Source: Piscinibacter sp. HJYY11 (GTDB lineage: Bacteria > Pseudomonadota > Gammaproteobacteria > Burkholderiales > Burkholderiaceae_C). From it: 64,000 nucleotides of DNA. A program made the translations under genes and the position numbers. The notes under the pieces are model-generated. The model was not told the origin of the DNA. It saw only the letters and a program-made list of their open reading frames with translations, and made no database searches. Positions 15,966 through 25,069 of this stretch are shown piece by piece (the stretch's first letter is position 1; each line of letters opens with the position of its first letter). The DNA lies in contig NZ_JAERQZ010000001.1 of assembly GCF_016735515.1 (NCBI RefSeq), positions 1,240,001 to 1,304,000 of the forward strand. Direction: 5' to 3'.

Positions 15966-18719
15966 ATGGCCCTTTTCGCGTCCGTTTCGAGCAACCATCG
16001 CCGTGTGTTGACCGGGCTCTGGGAGGCGGCCTGGGCGCAGCGCCGCCGCACCATCGCCGCCATCGCGCTGCTGGTGCTGGCCAAGCTCGCCTCCGTGACG
16101 GTGCCGCTGCTGCTGAAGGCCATCGTCGACCGCTTCAGCCGCCCGGAAAACCTCGCCGCCGGCAGCACCGCCGCCGGCACGCAGAGCGACCCGGTGGTGC
16201 TCGTGCTGCCCGTCTTCCTGCTGCTCGCCTACGCCTTGCTGCGCTTCGGCAGCACCTTGTTCACCGAGCTGCGCGACCTGGTGTTCGCGCCCGTCACGCG
16301 GCGCACGGTCACGGCGGTGTCGGAGCGCAGCTTCGCGCACCTCATGTCGCTCAGCCCGCGTTTCCATGTGCTGCGCAACACCGGCTCGCTGATCCGCGAC
16401 GTGGAGCGCGGCACCGCCGGCGTGGGCTTCCTGCTCGGTGCGGGGCTCTTCACCGTGGTGCCCACGCTGGTGGAGTTCGTGGCGGTTCTGTGCGTGCTGG
16501 CCGCAGCCTACAGCCTGTGGTTCACGCTGATCGTGCTCGTCACCTTCTTCGTCTACGCGGCGGTCACCATGCTGCTCACGCAGCGGCGCGAGCTGCACCA
16601 GCGGCGCGTCAACGAGATGGATTCGCGCGCCAACGGGCGGCTCGTCGACAGCCTGCTCAACTACGAGACGGTGAAGACCCACGCGCGCGAGGAAGACGAG
16701 CGCCAGCGCTACGCCGACATCTGCGCCGAGTGGGTGCGCGGCAGCCTCAGCAACCAGCGTGCGCTCTCGGTGCTGCACATCAGCCAGAGCGCGGTGATCG
16801 CCGTGGGCGTGGCGGCGGTGATGATGCTCGCCGCCCACCAGACGGTGCAAGGCGTGATGACGGTCGGCGACCTCGTGCTCGTCAACGCCTACATCATCCA
16901 GATCTGCCTGCCGCTCAACGCGCTGGGCTTCGTCTTCCGCGAGGCGAGCGATGCGCTCGTCAACACAGAGAAGCTCTTCACCCTGCTCGACCAGAAGCCT
17001 GACATTCAGGACGCGCCCGGCACGCCCGCGCTCACGGTGCGCGAAGGCGTGGTGCAGTTCGAGCACGTCGACTTCTCCTACGAGCCCGGCCGCCAGGTGC
17101 TGTGGGACGTGAGCGTCACCATCGACGCCGGCAAGACGGTGGCGGTGGTGGGCGGCAGCGGCTCGGGCAAGTCGACGCTCGCGCGGCTCCTGATGCGGCT
17201 ATACGAGGCCGATGCCGGCGACATCCGCATCGACGGCCAGAGCGTGCGCGAGGTCACGCTCGCCTCGCTGCGCCGTGCCATCGGGGTGGTGCCGCAGGAC
17301 ACGGTGCTCTTCAACGACACCATCGCCTACAACATCGCCTACGGCCGCCAGGGCGCCGGCCTGGCCGACGTGGTGGAAGCGGCCAAGGCGGCGCAGGTGC
17401 ACGAGTTCGTGCTCTCGCTGCCGCAGCAGTACGACACGCGCGTCGGCGAGCGCGGCTTGAAGCTCTCGGGCGGCGAGAAGCAGCGCATCGCCATCGCACG
17501 CGCCTTCCTGAAGAACCCGCCGATCATGGTGTTCGACGAAGCCACCTCGGCGCTCGACACCCGCGCCGAGCGCGCCATCCAGGGCGAGCTCGACCGCATC
17601 GCGCAGGGCCGCAGCACGCTCGTGATCGCGCACCGGCTGTCGACCATCGTCGATGCCGACGAGATCATCGTGATGGACAAGGGCCGCATCGTCGAACGTG
17701 GCCGCCACGACGACCTGCTCGCGAAAGATGGGCTCTACGCGCAGCTGTGGAACCTGCAGCGTCAGCAGCAGCAGTTCGAGCGCCTGGAGCGGCAGCTCGC
17801 GCGCCGGCCGGTCAACCTGGTGTCGCTGGTGGCGAACGCGATCGACGGCCTGCGCGACGTCATCGAAGCGCGGCGCGTGCGCCTGGCCACCGAAATCGAC
17901 ATCGACGACGCCAGCATCACCGGCGACCCCGGCACGCTGGCCCAGGCGCTGCGCGAGCTGTGCTTCTGGGCGCTGCAGGCCACGCCGCCCGGCGGCCGCA
18001 TCGAGCTGAGCCTCACGCGAAGCGGCAACCAGGCACGGCTTGCCGTCACCGACGGGCGCCACCACGCCGGCACCGCCGACGGGCCCATGCCTGTCTCGCC
18101 CGAAGGCGACGGCACGCCGATCGACCCGATGCAGCTGCGCTCCACCATCGAGCGCCAGGGCGGCAGCCTGGTGATCGAGCAGGCCGGTGCGCTGAAGGGC
18201 ATGCGCTACGTGGTCGAGCTGCCGCTGCGGGCGATCTCGGTGCCGGCTGCGCCGGCGCCCGCGAGCGAAGAGCAGCCGCTCGCCGGCCTCACCGTGATGG
18301 TGGTCGACGACCAGGCCGACGCGCGCGACTCGCTCGGCATGGCGCTCTCGCTCGACGGCGCCTCGGTCGTGCCCTTCGGCCACGGCGGCGAAGCGCTCGC
18401 CTGGCTCGCCAGCCAGCCCACGCACGCCTGGCCGCACGCGATGCTGTGCGACATCCTGCTCGGCCCGCAGGAAGACGGCTACGCGGTGATGCAGCACGTG
18501 CGCCAGCTCGAAGACCAGCGGGGGCGCCGCGAGGAACAGCGAATGCCTGCCATCGCGCTGACTGGCCTCGCGGAAGGCGGCGACCGCGCGCAGGCGCTGG
18601 CCGCAGGCTTCCAGATGCATCTCTCGAAGCCGGTCGAACTGCAGACGCTGGTGGGTGCGCTGTGCGCCCTCACCGGCCGCCCCTTCCAACCAGAGACGCT
18701 CCAGGAGACCCCCGCATGA
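15966..18719 (+). CDS. ABC exporter (Atm1/HMT1-like) fused to degenerate kinase-like domain and receiver domain
   Basis: 917 residues. A six-helix exporter domain (about 25-330) and a complete nucleotide-binding domain (about 355-600; Walker A GGSGSGKST near 396, LSGGEKQR, Walker B IMVFDEATSALD, H-loop IAHRLS) form a half-transporter like the Atm1/ABCB7 group. After a Gln/Arg-rich linker follows a region resembling a histidine-kinase ATPase (about 640-755), but there is no phospho-accepting His and its N-box Asn is replaced (ALRELCFWALQATPPGG). The C-terminus is a receiver domain (about 772-900) with acidic pocket VVDDQ, Asp829 as phospho-acceptor in LCDILLG and the conserved LSKP Lys. The fusion suggests an exporter gated by phosphorylation. 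It has its own sigma-54-type promoter and overlaps the next gene by ATGA. Confidence 0.88.
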   Translation: MALFASVSSNHRRVLTGLWEAAWAQRRRTIAAIALLVLAKLASVTVPLLLKAIVDRFSRPENLAAGSTAAGTQSDPVVLVLPVFLLLAYALLRFGSTLFTELRDLVFAPVTRRTVTAVSERSFAHLMSLSPRFHVLRNTGSLIRDVERGTAGVGFLLGAGLFTVVPTLVEFVAVLCVLAAAYSLWFTLIVLVTFFVYAAVTMLLTQRRELHQRRVNEMDSRANGRLVDSLLNYETVKTHAREEDERQRYADICAEWVRGSLSNQRALSVLHISQSAVIAVGVAAVMMLAAHQTVQGVMTVGDLVLVNAYIIQICLPLNALGFVFREASDALVNTEKLFTLLDQKPDIQDAPGTPALTVREGVVQFEHVDFSYEPGRQVLWDVSVTIDAGKTVAVVGGSGSGKSTLARLLMRLYEADAGDIRIDGQSVREVTLASLRRAIGVVPQDTVLFNDTIAYNIAYGRQGAGLADVVEAAKAAQVHEFVLSLPQQYDTRVGERGLKLSGGEKQRIAIARAFLKNPPIMVFDEATSALDTRAERAIQGELDRIAQGRSTLVIAHRLSTIVDADEIIVMDKGRIVERGRHDDLLAKDGLYAQLWNLQRQQQQFERLERQLARRPVNLVSLVANAIDGLRDVIEARRVRLATEIDIDDASITGDPGTLAQALRELCFWALQATPPGGRIELSLTRSGNQARLAVTDGRHHAGTADGPMPVSPEGDGTPIDPMQLRSTIERQGGSLVIEQAGALKGMRYVVELPLRAISVPAAPAPASEEQPLAGLTVMVVDDQADARDSLGMALSLDGASVVPFGHGGEALAWLASQPTHAWPHAMLCDILLGPQEDGYAVMQHVRQLEDQRGRREEQRMPAIALTGLAEGGDRAQALAAGFQMHLSKPVELQTLVGALCALTGRPFQPETLQETPA

Positions 18720-19210
18720 CCCAGCCCGCCCCCAGCCACTTCGCCGACGTGGACGCCGCCCGCCGCGCCATCGCCCTCGCCCTGCCGATGATCGAGCCCG
18801 CGATGCGCGAGCCCGGTGTGTGCGGCAGCGGCTTTCTCGTCATCGTGGTGATGGACCCGGCGCTGCGGCCCGACCAGTGCGTCTTCGAGGAAGCGGTGCT
18901 GCTGGAGCACTGCATCGGCGACCGCACCCGGTGGGATGCCGACTACGCCGGCTTCGCTCGCGCCAAGGCGCGCCTGAGCTGGTGCAGCGGCCTCGGCAGC
19001 AGCGAGATCCAGCACGCACGCGCGCACACGCTGCGCCAGGGCGACAGCCTGCTGTGGGGCAGCGTCTGCGTCGACGGCATCGTGGTCGGCGTGAGCGGTG
19101 CCGAAGCGTGGTGGGACGAAGCCTTCGCCACCGCCGTGGCGGCCAACCTGCGCGCCATCGCGAAGGAGCGGCATGCGGCCGCCGTGAAGGCGGGGCGCCT
19201 GTCGGTGTGA
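18716..19210 (+). CDS. Small protein, weakly GlcG/HbpS-like
   Basis: 164 residues, starting inside the stop of the ABC fusion gene (ATGA), so translationally coupled. It opens with DVDAARRAIALALPMIEPAM and ends with VVGVSGAEAWWDEAFATAVAANLRAIA, an arrangement resembling the GlcG/HbpS (DUF336) fold, which binds haem or small ligands in some members. The central part (FEEAVLLEHCIGDRTRWDADYAGFARAKA) fits less well. No signal peptide or membrane segment. It may be an accessory to the exporter. A terminator hairpin follows at 19218-19242. Confidence 0.65.
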   Translation: MTQPAPSHFADVDAARRAIALALPMIEPAMREPGVCGSGFLVIVVMDPALRPDQCVFEEAVLLEHCIGDRTRWDADYAGFARAKARLSWCSGLGSSEIQHARAHTLRQGDSLLWGSVCVDGIVVGVSGAEAWWDEAFATAVAANLRAIAKERHAAAVKAGRLSV

Positions 19211-19217
19211 TCCGGCC

Positions 19218-19242
19218 GCGGTGGCTTTCACCGCAGCTTTTT
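19218..19242 (+). terminator. Intrinsic terminator after the ABC fusion operon
   Basis: GCGGTG-GCTTT-CACCGC stem followed by AG and CTTTTT, 8 bp after the stop at 19210. Confidence 0.75.
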
Positions 19243-19296
19243 CAATTTCGGTAAACGGCGGCGCCGGCGGCGCGGCCGCGTTCACAGCGCCGGCGG

Positions 19297-19312
19297 TGGC
19301 ACACCGCGTGCC
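19297..19312 (+). promoter_or_regulatory. Sigma-54-type promoter before the SDR gene
   Basis: TGGCACACCGCGTGCC, exact -24 box, one change in the -12 box, correct spacing. The predicted start is near 19323, 21 bases before the ATG. It may drive the whole 19344-23864 gene run. Confidence 0.6.
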
Positions 19313-19343
19313 GTAGCAGCCTCACCGCTTCTCAGGAGTCACC

Positions 19344-20099
19344 ATGACCGCCACACGCCCTTCATCCGTCCAAGGCAAGACCATCATCATCACCGGGGGC
19401 TCGCGCGGCCTCGGTGCCGCCATCGCACAAGTGCTCGGAGAGGAAGGCGCCCAGCTCGTCATCGCCGACATCGCGCTCGAGCGCGCAGAAGACCGCGTGG
19501 CCGTGCTCGCCGAAAGCGGCATCAAGGCACTCGCGATGCCGCTCGACGTCGGCAACGACGACGACGTGCGCAAGGTCGTCACCGCCGCGCGCGAAAAGTT
19601 CGGCCGGCTCGACGCGGTGGTCAACAACGCCGCCATCGACATCACCGTGCCCGTCGCCGAGCTGAGCTGCAGCGACTGGGAGCGCATCGTCCAGACCAAC
19701 CTCACCGGCCCCTTCCTGATGGCCAAGCACGCGGCTGCGGTGATGGGCGCGAAAGGCGCCAACGGGCAAGGCGGCGGTCACATCATCAACATCGCCTCCA
19801 CCGCCGCCAAGCGCGCATGGCCCAACGCCTCGGCCTACCACGCCACCAAGTGGGGCCTGCTGGGCCTCTCGCACGCGCTGCACGCCGAACTGCGGCCGCA
19901 GGGCATCAAGGTCACGGCGGTGGTGGCCGGTGGCATGCGCACCCCCTTCCTGCTCGACCGCTTCCCCGACATCGACCCGGGCGTGCTGCAGGACCCGCTC
20001 AACGTCGCCCGCGCGGTGCATTTCGCCCTGACGCAGCCCGACGAGACGGTGGTGCCCGAGATCACCGTGCTGCCGATGCGCGAAACCTCCTGGCCCTGA
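19344..20099 (+). CDS. Short-chain dehydrogenase/reductase (SDR)
   Basis: 251 residues, the normal classical-SDR length. The NAD(P)-binding TGGSRGLG motif is near residue 18, NNAA near 93, and the catalytic Ser with Tyr-x-x-x-Lys in INIAS...SAYHATK. An Asp after strand two (IADIAL) favours NAD over NADP. The substrate is unknown. It ends 26 bp before the carbamoyltransferase gene on the same strand, so it may act on a nucleotide sugar or related intermediate of the glycan cluster, although SDRs are too diverse to assign. Confidence 0.9.
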   Translation: MTATRPSSVQGKTIIITGGSRGLGAAIAQVLGEEGAQLVIADIALERAEDRVAVLAESGIKALAMPLDVGNDDDVRKVVTAAREKFGRLDAVVNNAAIDITVPVAELSCSDWERIVQTNLTGPFLMAKHAAAVMGAKGANGQGGGHIINIASTAAKRAWPNASAYHATKWGLLGLSHALHAELRPQGIKVTAVVAGGMRTPFLLDRFPDIDPGVLQDPLNVARAVHFALTQPDETVVPEITVLPMRETSWP

Positions 20100-20125
20100 C
20101 AGGCCACGGACAACAGGAGCTCGCC

Positions 20126-21928
20126 ATGTACACACTCGGCATCAACGCCGCCTTCCACGACTCGTCTGCCGCGCTGGTGAAAGACGGCGTCGTCATCGCC
20201 GCGTCGGAAGAAGAGCGTTTCACCCGCATCAAGCACGGCAAGCGGCCCGTGCCCTTCTCGGCCTGGGAGCTGCCCTTCCACGCGATCGACGACTGCCTGC
20301 GCCAGGCCGGCATCACGCTGGCCGACCTGGACCACGTGGCCTACAGCTACGACCCGCAGAACTTCCTCGGCGAGCGCCTGCAGAACTCGACGAGCGCCAC
20401 CATCACCCTCCCCTTGCAGCCCTCGGCCGCCGCGCCCGATGAGCGCTGGGAGAACCCGTGGGACCCGCTCTTCGCCGCCTACATCGTCAACGCGCCACGG
20501 CAGCTCGCCGACGGCCGCCCGCACCACCTGCGCAAGCGGCTCTCGGGCGTGAAGGCCGACAGCGCGCCCTACCGCTGGCATTTCGTCAACCACCACACCT
20601 GCCACCAGGCGAGCGCCTTCCTCGCCGCGCCCTATTCGCGATGCGCCGTGATGACGCTCGACGGCCGCGGCGAGCACGCCACCACCACCTACGGCCGCTA
20701 CCGCGACAGCCGCTACGAGCCGATGGGCGAGGTGCTGATGCCGCATTCGCTGGGCATGCTGTACGAGCAGGTCACCACGCACCTCGGCTTCCTGCAGTCG
20801 AGCGACGAGTACAAGGTGATGGCGCTCGCCGCACTCGGCACGCCGCGCTATGCGCAGGGCCTGCGCGATCACATCGAGATCGGCGCCGAGGGGCAGTACC
20901 GCATCAACCGGATCGACCTCGACACCCTGGTCGGCCCGGCGCGCGTGCCCGGCGCCGCGATGGAAGAGCGGTACCTCGACCTCGCCGCCTCGCTGCAGGA
21001 CGTGCTGGAAGACGTGGCGCTGCAGCTCGCGGGCTGGCTGCAGAAGGCCAGCGGCGAACGCCAGCTCGCCATGGCCGGCGGCGTGGCGCTCAACTGCGTG
21101 ATGAACGCGCGGCTGCGCGACAGCGGCCTCTTCGACAGCGTGTGGATCCAGCCCGCGGCAGGCGACGCCGGCACCGCGCTCGGTGCCGCGCTGTGGACCG
21201 ATGCACGCGAGCGCCGCGGCCTGCCGCCGAGTGGTTTCCCCGACAAGCTCACGCCCGCCACGGCCTGCACCTTCGCGCCGCGCCTCTGGCAGATGAACCA
21301 CGCCTACCTCGGCCCCGGCTTCGACGACGACGAGATCGAGCAGCTGCTGCGCTGGGCCAAGCTCCCCTACCGCCGCGCCACCGACCTGGCGGCCGAGACG
21401 GCGCAGTTGCTGGCCGACGACTGCATCGTCGGCTGGTACCAGGGCCGCATGGAGTTCGGCCCGCGCGCGCTCGGCGCCCGCTCCATCCTCGCCTCGCCCA
21501 TCGACCCCGCCATGCAGGCGCGCCTCAACGAGCTGAAGGACCGCGAGGACTTCCGCCCCGTCGCCCCGGCGGTGACCGAGGAAGACTTCGCCGACTGGTT
21601 CCGCCCGTCCGACGCCAACGAGGGGCGCTCGCCCTTCATGCTCTTCGTCTACGACGTCGCACCCGGCCAGGCGGCGCGCATCCCCTCGGCCTGCCACACC
21701 GACCGCACGGCACGCGTGCAGACCGTGAGCGCCGACACCAACCCGCGCTTCCATGCGCTGCTGCGCGCGTTTGCCGGCATCACCGGCGTGCCGGTGCTGG
21801 TCAACACCTCGTTCAACGTGCGCGGCGAGCCCATCGTGTGCACGCCGAAGGCGGCGATCGAGGCCTTCCACAGCACGCCGCTCGATGTGCTCGCCATCGG
21901 GAGCTTCCTCGTGGAAAAACCAAGATGA
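20126..21928 (+). CDS. NodU/CmcH-family carbamoyltransferase
   Basis: 600 residues from ATG at 20126 with ribosome site CAGGAGC. The N-terminal Kae1-like domain starts MYTLGINAAFHDSSAAL and holds EEERFTRIKHGK, the metal-binding histidines of NHHTCHQASAF and AGGVALNCVMNARL. The C-terminal carbamoyltransferase domain contains FGPRALGARSILASP and VNTSFNVRGEPIVCTP. The family transfers a carbamoyl group from carbamoyl phosphate through carbamoyl-adenylate onto hydroxyls of sugars or antibiotics. With glycosyltransferases overlapping downstream, O-carbamoylation of a surface glycan sugar is the most likely job. The stop overlaps the next start (ATGA). Confidence 0.92.
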   Translation: MYTLGINAAFHDSSAALVKDGVVIAASEEERFTRIKHGKRPVPFSAWELPFHAIDDCLRQAGITLADLDHVAYSYDPQNFLGERLQNSTSATITLPLQPSAAAPDERWENPWDPLFAAYIVNAPRQLADGRPHHLRKRLSGVKADSAPYRWHFVNHHTCHQASAFLAAPYSRCAVMTLDGRGEHATTTYGRYRDSRYEPMGEVLMPHSLGMLYEQVTTHLGFLQSSDEYKVMALAALGTPRYAQGLRDHIEIGAEGQYRINRIDLDTLVGPARVPGAAMEERYLDLAASLQDVLEDVALQLAGWLQKASGERQLAMAGGVALNCVMNARLRDSGLFDSVWIQPAAGDAGTALGAALWTDARERRGLPPSGFPDKLTPATACTFAPRLWQMNHAYLGPGFDDDEIEQLLRWAKLPYRRATDLAAETAQLLADDCIVGWYQGRMEFGPRALGARSILASPIDPAMQARLNELKDREDFRPVAPAVTEEDFADWFRPSDANEGRSPFMLFVYDVAPGQAARIPSACHTDRTARVQTVSADTNPRFHALLRAFAGITGVPVLVNTSFNVRGEPIVCTPKAAIEAFHSTPLDVLAIGSFLVEKPR

Positions 21929-22917
21929 GCGACAGCCCTCCACGCATCTCCGTCGTCATCCCGACCTACAAGCGGCCGGAGCTTCTGCTGCGCTGCCTGC
22001 GCGCCGTGCTCTCGCAGCGGCAGGTCGACGCCCGCGACTACGAGGTCGTCGTGGTCGACGACGGCCACGACGACGCGACACGCGATGCGGTGCAGCAGAT
22101 CGCCGCGCGCGGCGATGGCCTGCCGGTCGTCCGCTACCTGCGGCCGCCGCAGGGCCGTGGCCCGGCGGTGGCCCGCAACGCCGGCTGGCGCGCCGCGCGC
22201 GGCGAGCTCCTCGCCTTCACCGACGACGACACCATCCCCTCGCTTGACTGGCTGGCCGAGGGCGAGCGCGAGCTGCGCGCCCACCCGGCCTGGGTGGCGC
22301 TGTGCGGCCGCGTCGTGGTGCCGGTGGCGCCGCCGCCCACCGACCATGCGCGCATGACGCAGGGCCTGGCCACCGCCGAGTTCGTGACGGCCAACGCCTT
22401 CGTGCGGCGCCACGCGATGGAGACGGTCGGCGGCTTCGACGAGCGTTTCCTGCGCGCCTGGCGCGAAGACTCCGACCTGCAGTTCCGGCTGATGGAGCAG
22501 GCCGGCCCGGTGGGCCGCTCGCCGATCGCGGAGGTGGTGCACCCGGTGCGTGCGGCGCCCTGGGGCCTGAGCCTCTCGCAGCAGCGCAACACCTTCTTCG
22601 ACGCGCTGCTCTACAAGAAGCACCCGGAGCGCTACCGCACGAGCATCCGCCCGGTGCCGCCGTGGAGCTACTACGCGACCGTGCTGCTGACGGCACTGTC
22701 CATCGTGCTGCTCGTGGCGGGCCAAGGCATCGCCGCTGGCGTGGCGGCGATCGGCGTGGCCGTGCTGGTGCTGCGCTTCGCCTGGCAGCGCCTGCGCCAC
22801 ACCAGCCACGACGCGGGCCACGTGATCGAGATGCTGTGCACCTCGGCGCTGATCCCGTTCCTCTCGGTCTACTGGCGCCTGCGCGGTGCCCTCCACTTCA
22901 GGGTGCTCTTCCTGTGA
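21925..22917 (+). CDS. Family 2 glycosyltransferase with C-terminal membrane helices
   Basis: 330 residues. The GT-A fold is shown by ISVVIPTYKRPELL, VVVVDDGHDD, the metal-binding FTDDDTIPS and the acceptor-side GGFDERFLRAWREDSDLQFRL. Two hydrophobic segments near 250-290 anchor it to the inner membrane. It overlaps the carbamoyltransferase stop by ATGA and the next gene by GTGA, so the three are made together. It probably adds one sugar to a lipid-linked or lipopolysaccharide acceptor; the sugar is not predictable. Confidence 0.9.
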   Translation: MSDSPPRISVVIPTYKRPELLLRCLRAVLSQRQVDARDYEVVVVDDGHDDATRDAVQQIAARGDGLPVVRYLRPPQGRGPAVARNAGWRAARGELLAFTDDDTIPSLDWLAEGERELRAHPAWVALCGRVVVPVAPPPTDHARMTQGLATAEFVTANAFVRRHAMETVGGFDERFLRAWREDSDLQFRLMEQAGPVGRSPIAEVVHPVRAAPWGLSLSQQRNTFFDALLYKKHPERYRTSIRPVPPWSYYATVLLTALSIVLLVAGQGIAAGVAAIGVAVLVLRFAWQRLRHTSHDAGHVIEMLCTSALIPFLSVYWRLRGALHFRVLFL

Positions 22918-23864
22918 ACACACGCAAGCTGCGCATCCTCACCTGGCACGTGCATGGCAACTACCTCTACTACCTGACGCAGGTGCCGCACGACTTCTAC
23001 CTCGTGGCCGACGACGCACGCTCCACGCACCACAGCGGGCGCAGCGGCATCCTGCCCTGGGGCGACAACGTGCACGACGCCCACGTCGACCAGATCGCCG
23101 ACATGGCGTTCGACGCCATCGTCTTCCAGTCGCGCGACGCCTGGGAGCACGAGCGCCACCGCATCCTGTCGCCGGCGCAGCTGCGGCTGCCGCGCCTCTA
23201 CATCGAGCACGACCCGCCGCAGGAGCACCCCACCAACACCCGGCACTGGGTGCAGGACAAGGAGACGATGCTCGTCCACGTGACGCCCTTCAATGCGCTG
23301 ATGTGGGACAACGGCGACACGCCGGTGCGCGTGGTCGAGCATGGCGTGAAGCCTCTCGCCGATGCCCGCTGGCACGGCCGCACCGAGAGCGGCCTCGTGG
23401 TGGTGAACAACCTCGACCGCCGCGGCCGCCGGCTCGGGCTCGACGTCTACCAGGCCGCTGCACGCGAGCTGCCGCTGTCGCTCGTGGGCATGGGCAGCGA
23501 ACGCTGCGGCGGCGAAGGCGAGGTGCCGCACCACGCCTTGCCCGGCCGCATGGCCGAGCACCGCTTCTTCTTCAACCCCATCCGCTACACCAGCCTCGGG
23601 CTCGCGGTGATCGAGGCCATGATGGTCGGCGCGCCGCTGGTGGGCCTGGCCACCACCGAGCTCGCGAGCGTGATCCGCAACGGCGAGACGGGGCTCGTCG
23701 ACACCCGGCCGCAGGTGCTCATCGACGGCATGCGCCGCCTGCTGGCCGACCGCGCCAGTGCCGGCCTCATCGGCGAGGCCGGTCGGCGCATGGCGCAGGA
23801 GCGGTTCAACATCGACCGCTTCGTGGCCGACTGGATGACGCTGCTGCGCGACGTGACCAGCTGA
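22914..23864 (+). CDS. Glycosyltransferase, GT-B fold (family 4-like)
   Basis: 316 residues from GTG at 22914 (VNTRKLRILTWHVHGNYLYYL), which overlaps the previous stop. Features include the opening IEHDPPQEHPTNTRHWV, VVEHGVKPL in the linker and the C-terminal donor-site stretch FFFNPIRYTSLGLAVIEAMMVGAPLVGLATTEL, a GT4-like E-x7-E region with the first Glu shifted. It ends exactly where the convergent epimerase gene ends (23864/23865). It probably transfers a sugar to the same glycan as its neighbours. The N-terminal HVHGNYLYYL is found in several uncharacterised glycosyltransferases. Confidence 0.83.
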   Translation: MNTRKLRILTWHVHGNYLYYLTQVPHDFYLVADDARSTHHSGRSGILPWGDNVHDAHVDQIADMAFDAIVFQSRDAWEHERHRILSPAQLRLPRLYIEHDPPQEHPTNTRHWVQDKETMLVHVTPFNALMWDNGDTPVRVVEHGVKPLADARWHGRTESGLVVVNNLDRRGRRLGLDVYQAAARELPLSLVGMGSERCGGEGEVPHHALPGRMAEHRFFFNPIRYTSLGLAVIEAMMVGAPLVGLATTELASVIRNGETGLVDTRPQVLIDGMRRLLADRASAGLIGEAGRRMAQERFNIDRFVADWMTLLRDVTS

Positions 23865-24824
<960 letters not shown>

Positions 24825-24871
24825 GTGTGCTCCTGCAAGGGCCCGCCGAAGGACAGGCCGTCCAGCGCTTC

Positions 24872-24887
24872 GGCAAGCCCTGTGCCT
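24872..24887 (-). promoter_or_regulatory. Sigma-54-type promoter of the UXS-like gene
   Basis: On the minus strand AGGCACAGGGCTTGCC, with exact GGCAC and TTGC and correct spacing. The predicted start is near 24861. Confidence 0.7.
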
Positions 24888-25006
24888 TTCACGATCGAGA
24901 AGGCGCCGCCGATGCACTGCGTCTTCAATCGATGTGAAGTGCAGCAAGTTTTGCGAAATCGGAAACGTGCGCGGCGTGAGGGCAATCCGCAGCGCCTGCC
25001 CAAGCC

Positions 25007-25022
25007 CGGTATGCGCATTGCC
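25007..25022 (+). promoter_or_regulatory. Sigma-54-type promoter candidate for the 25070 glycosyltransferase operon
   Basis: CGGTATGCGCATTGCC, with correct spacing and TTGC but two changes in the -24 box. The predicted start is near 25033, 37 bases before the ATG. Confidence 0.45.
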
Positions 25023-25069
25023 TTTCCAGCTTCAGTCCGATTGAAGTCCGTTGAAGCTGGAGCATTCCC

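Noticed and set aside
17102..18715. Long plus-strand frame overlapping the ABC fusion gene
   Set aside because: Arg/Ala/His-rich translation with no motif; only its last part, from 18716, is a real gene.
19835..21943. Long minus-strand open frame (over 700 codons) opposite the carbamoyltransferase
   Set aside because: Shadow of the true gene: Arg/Gly/His/Ala-rich translation without any domain, caused by high GC at third positions.
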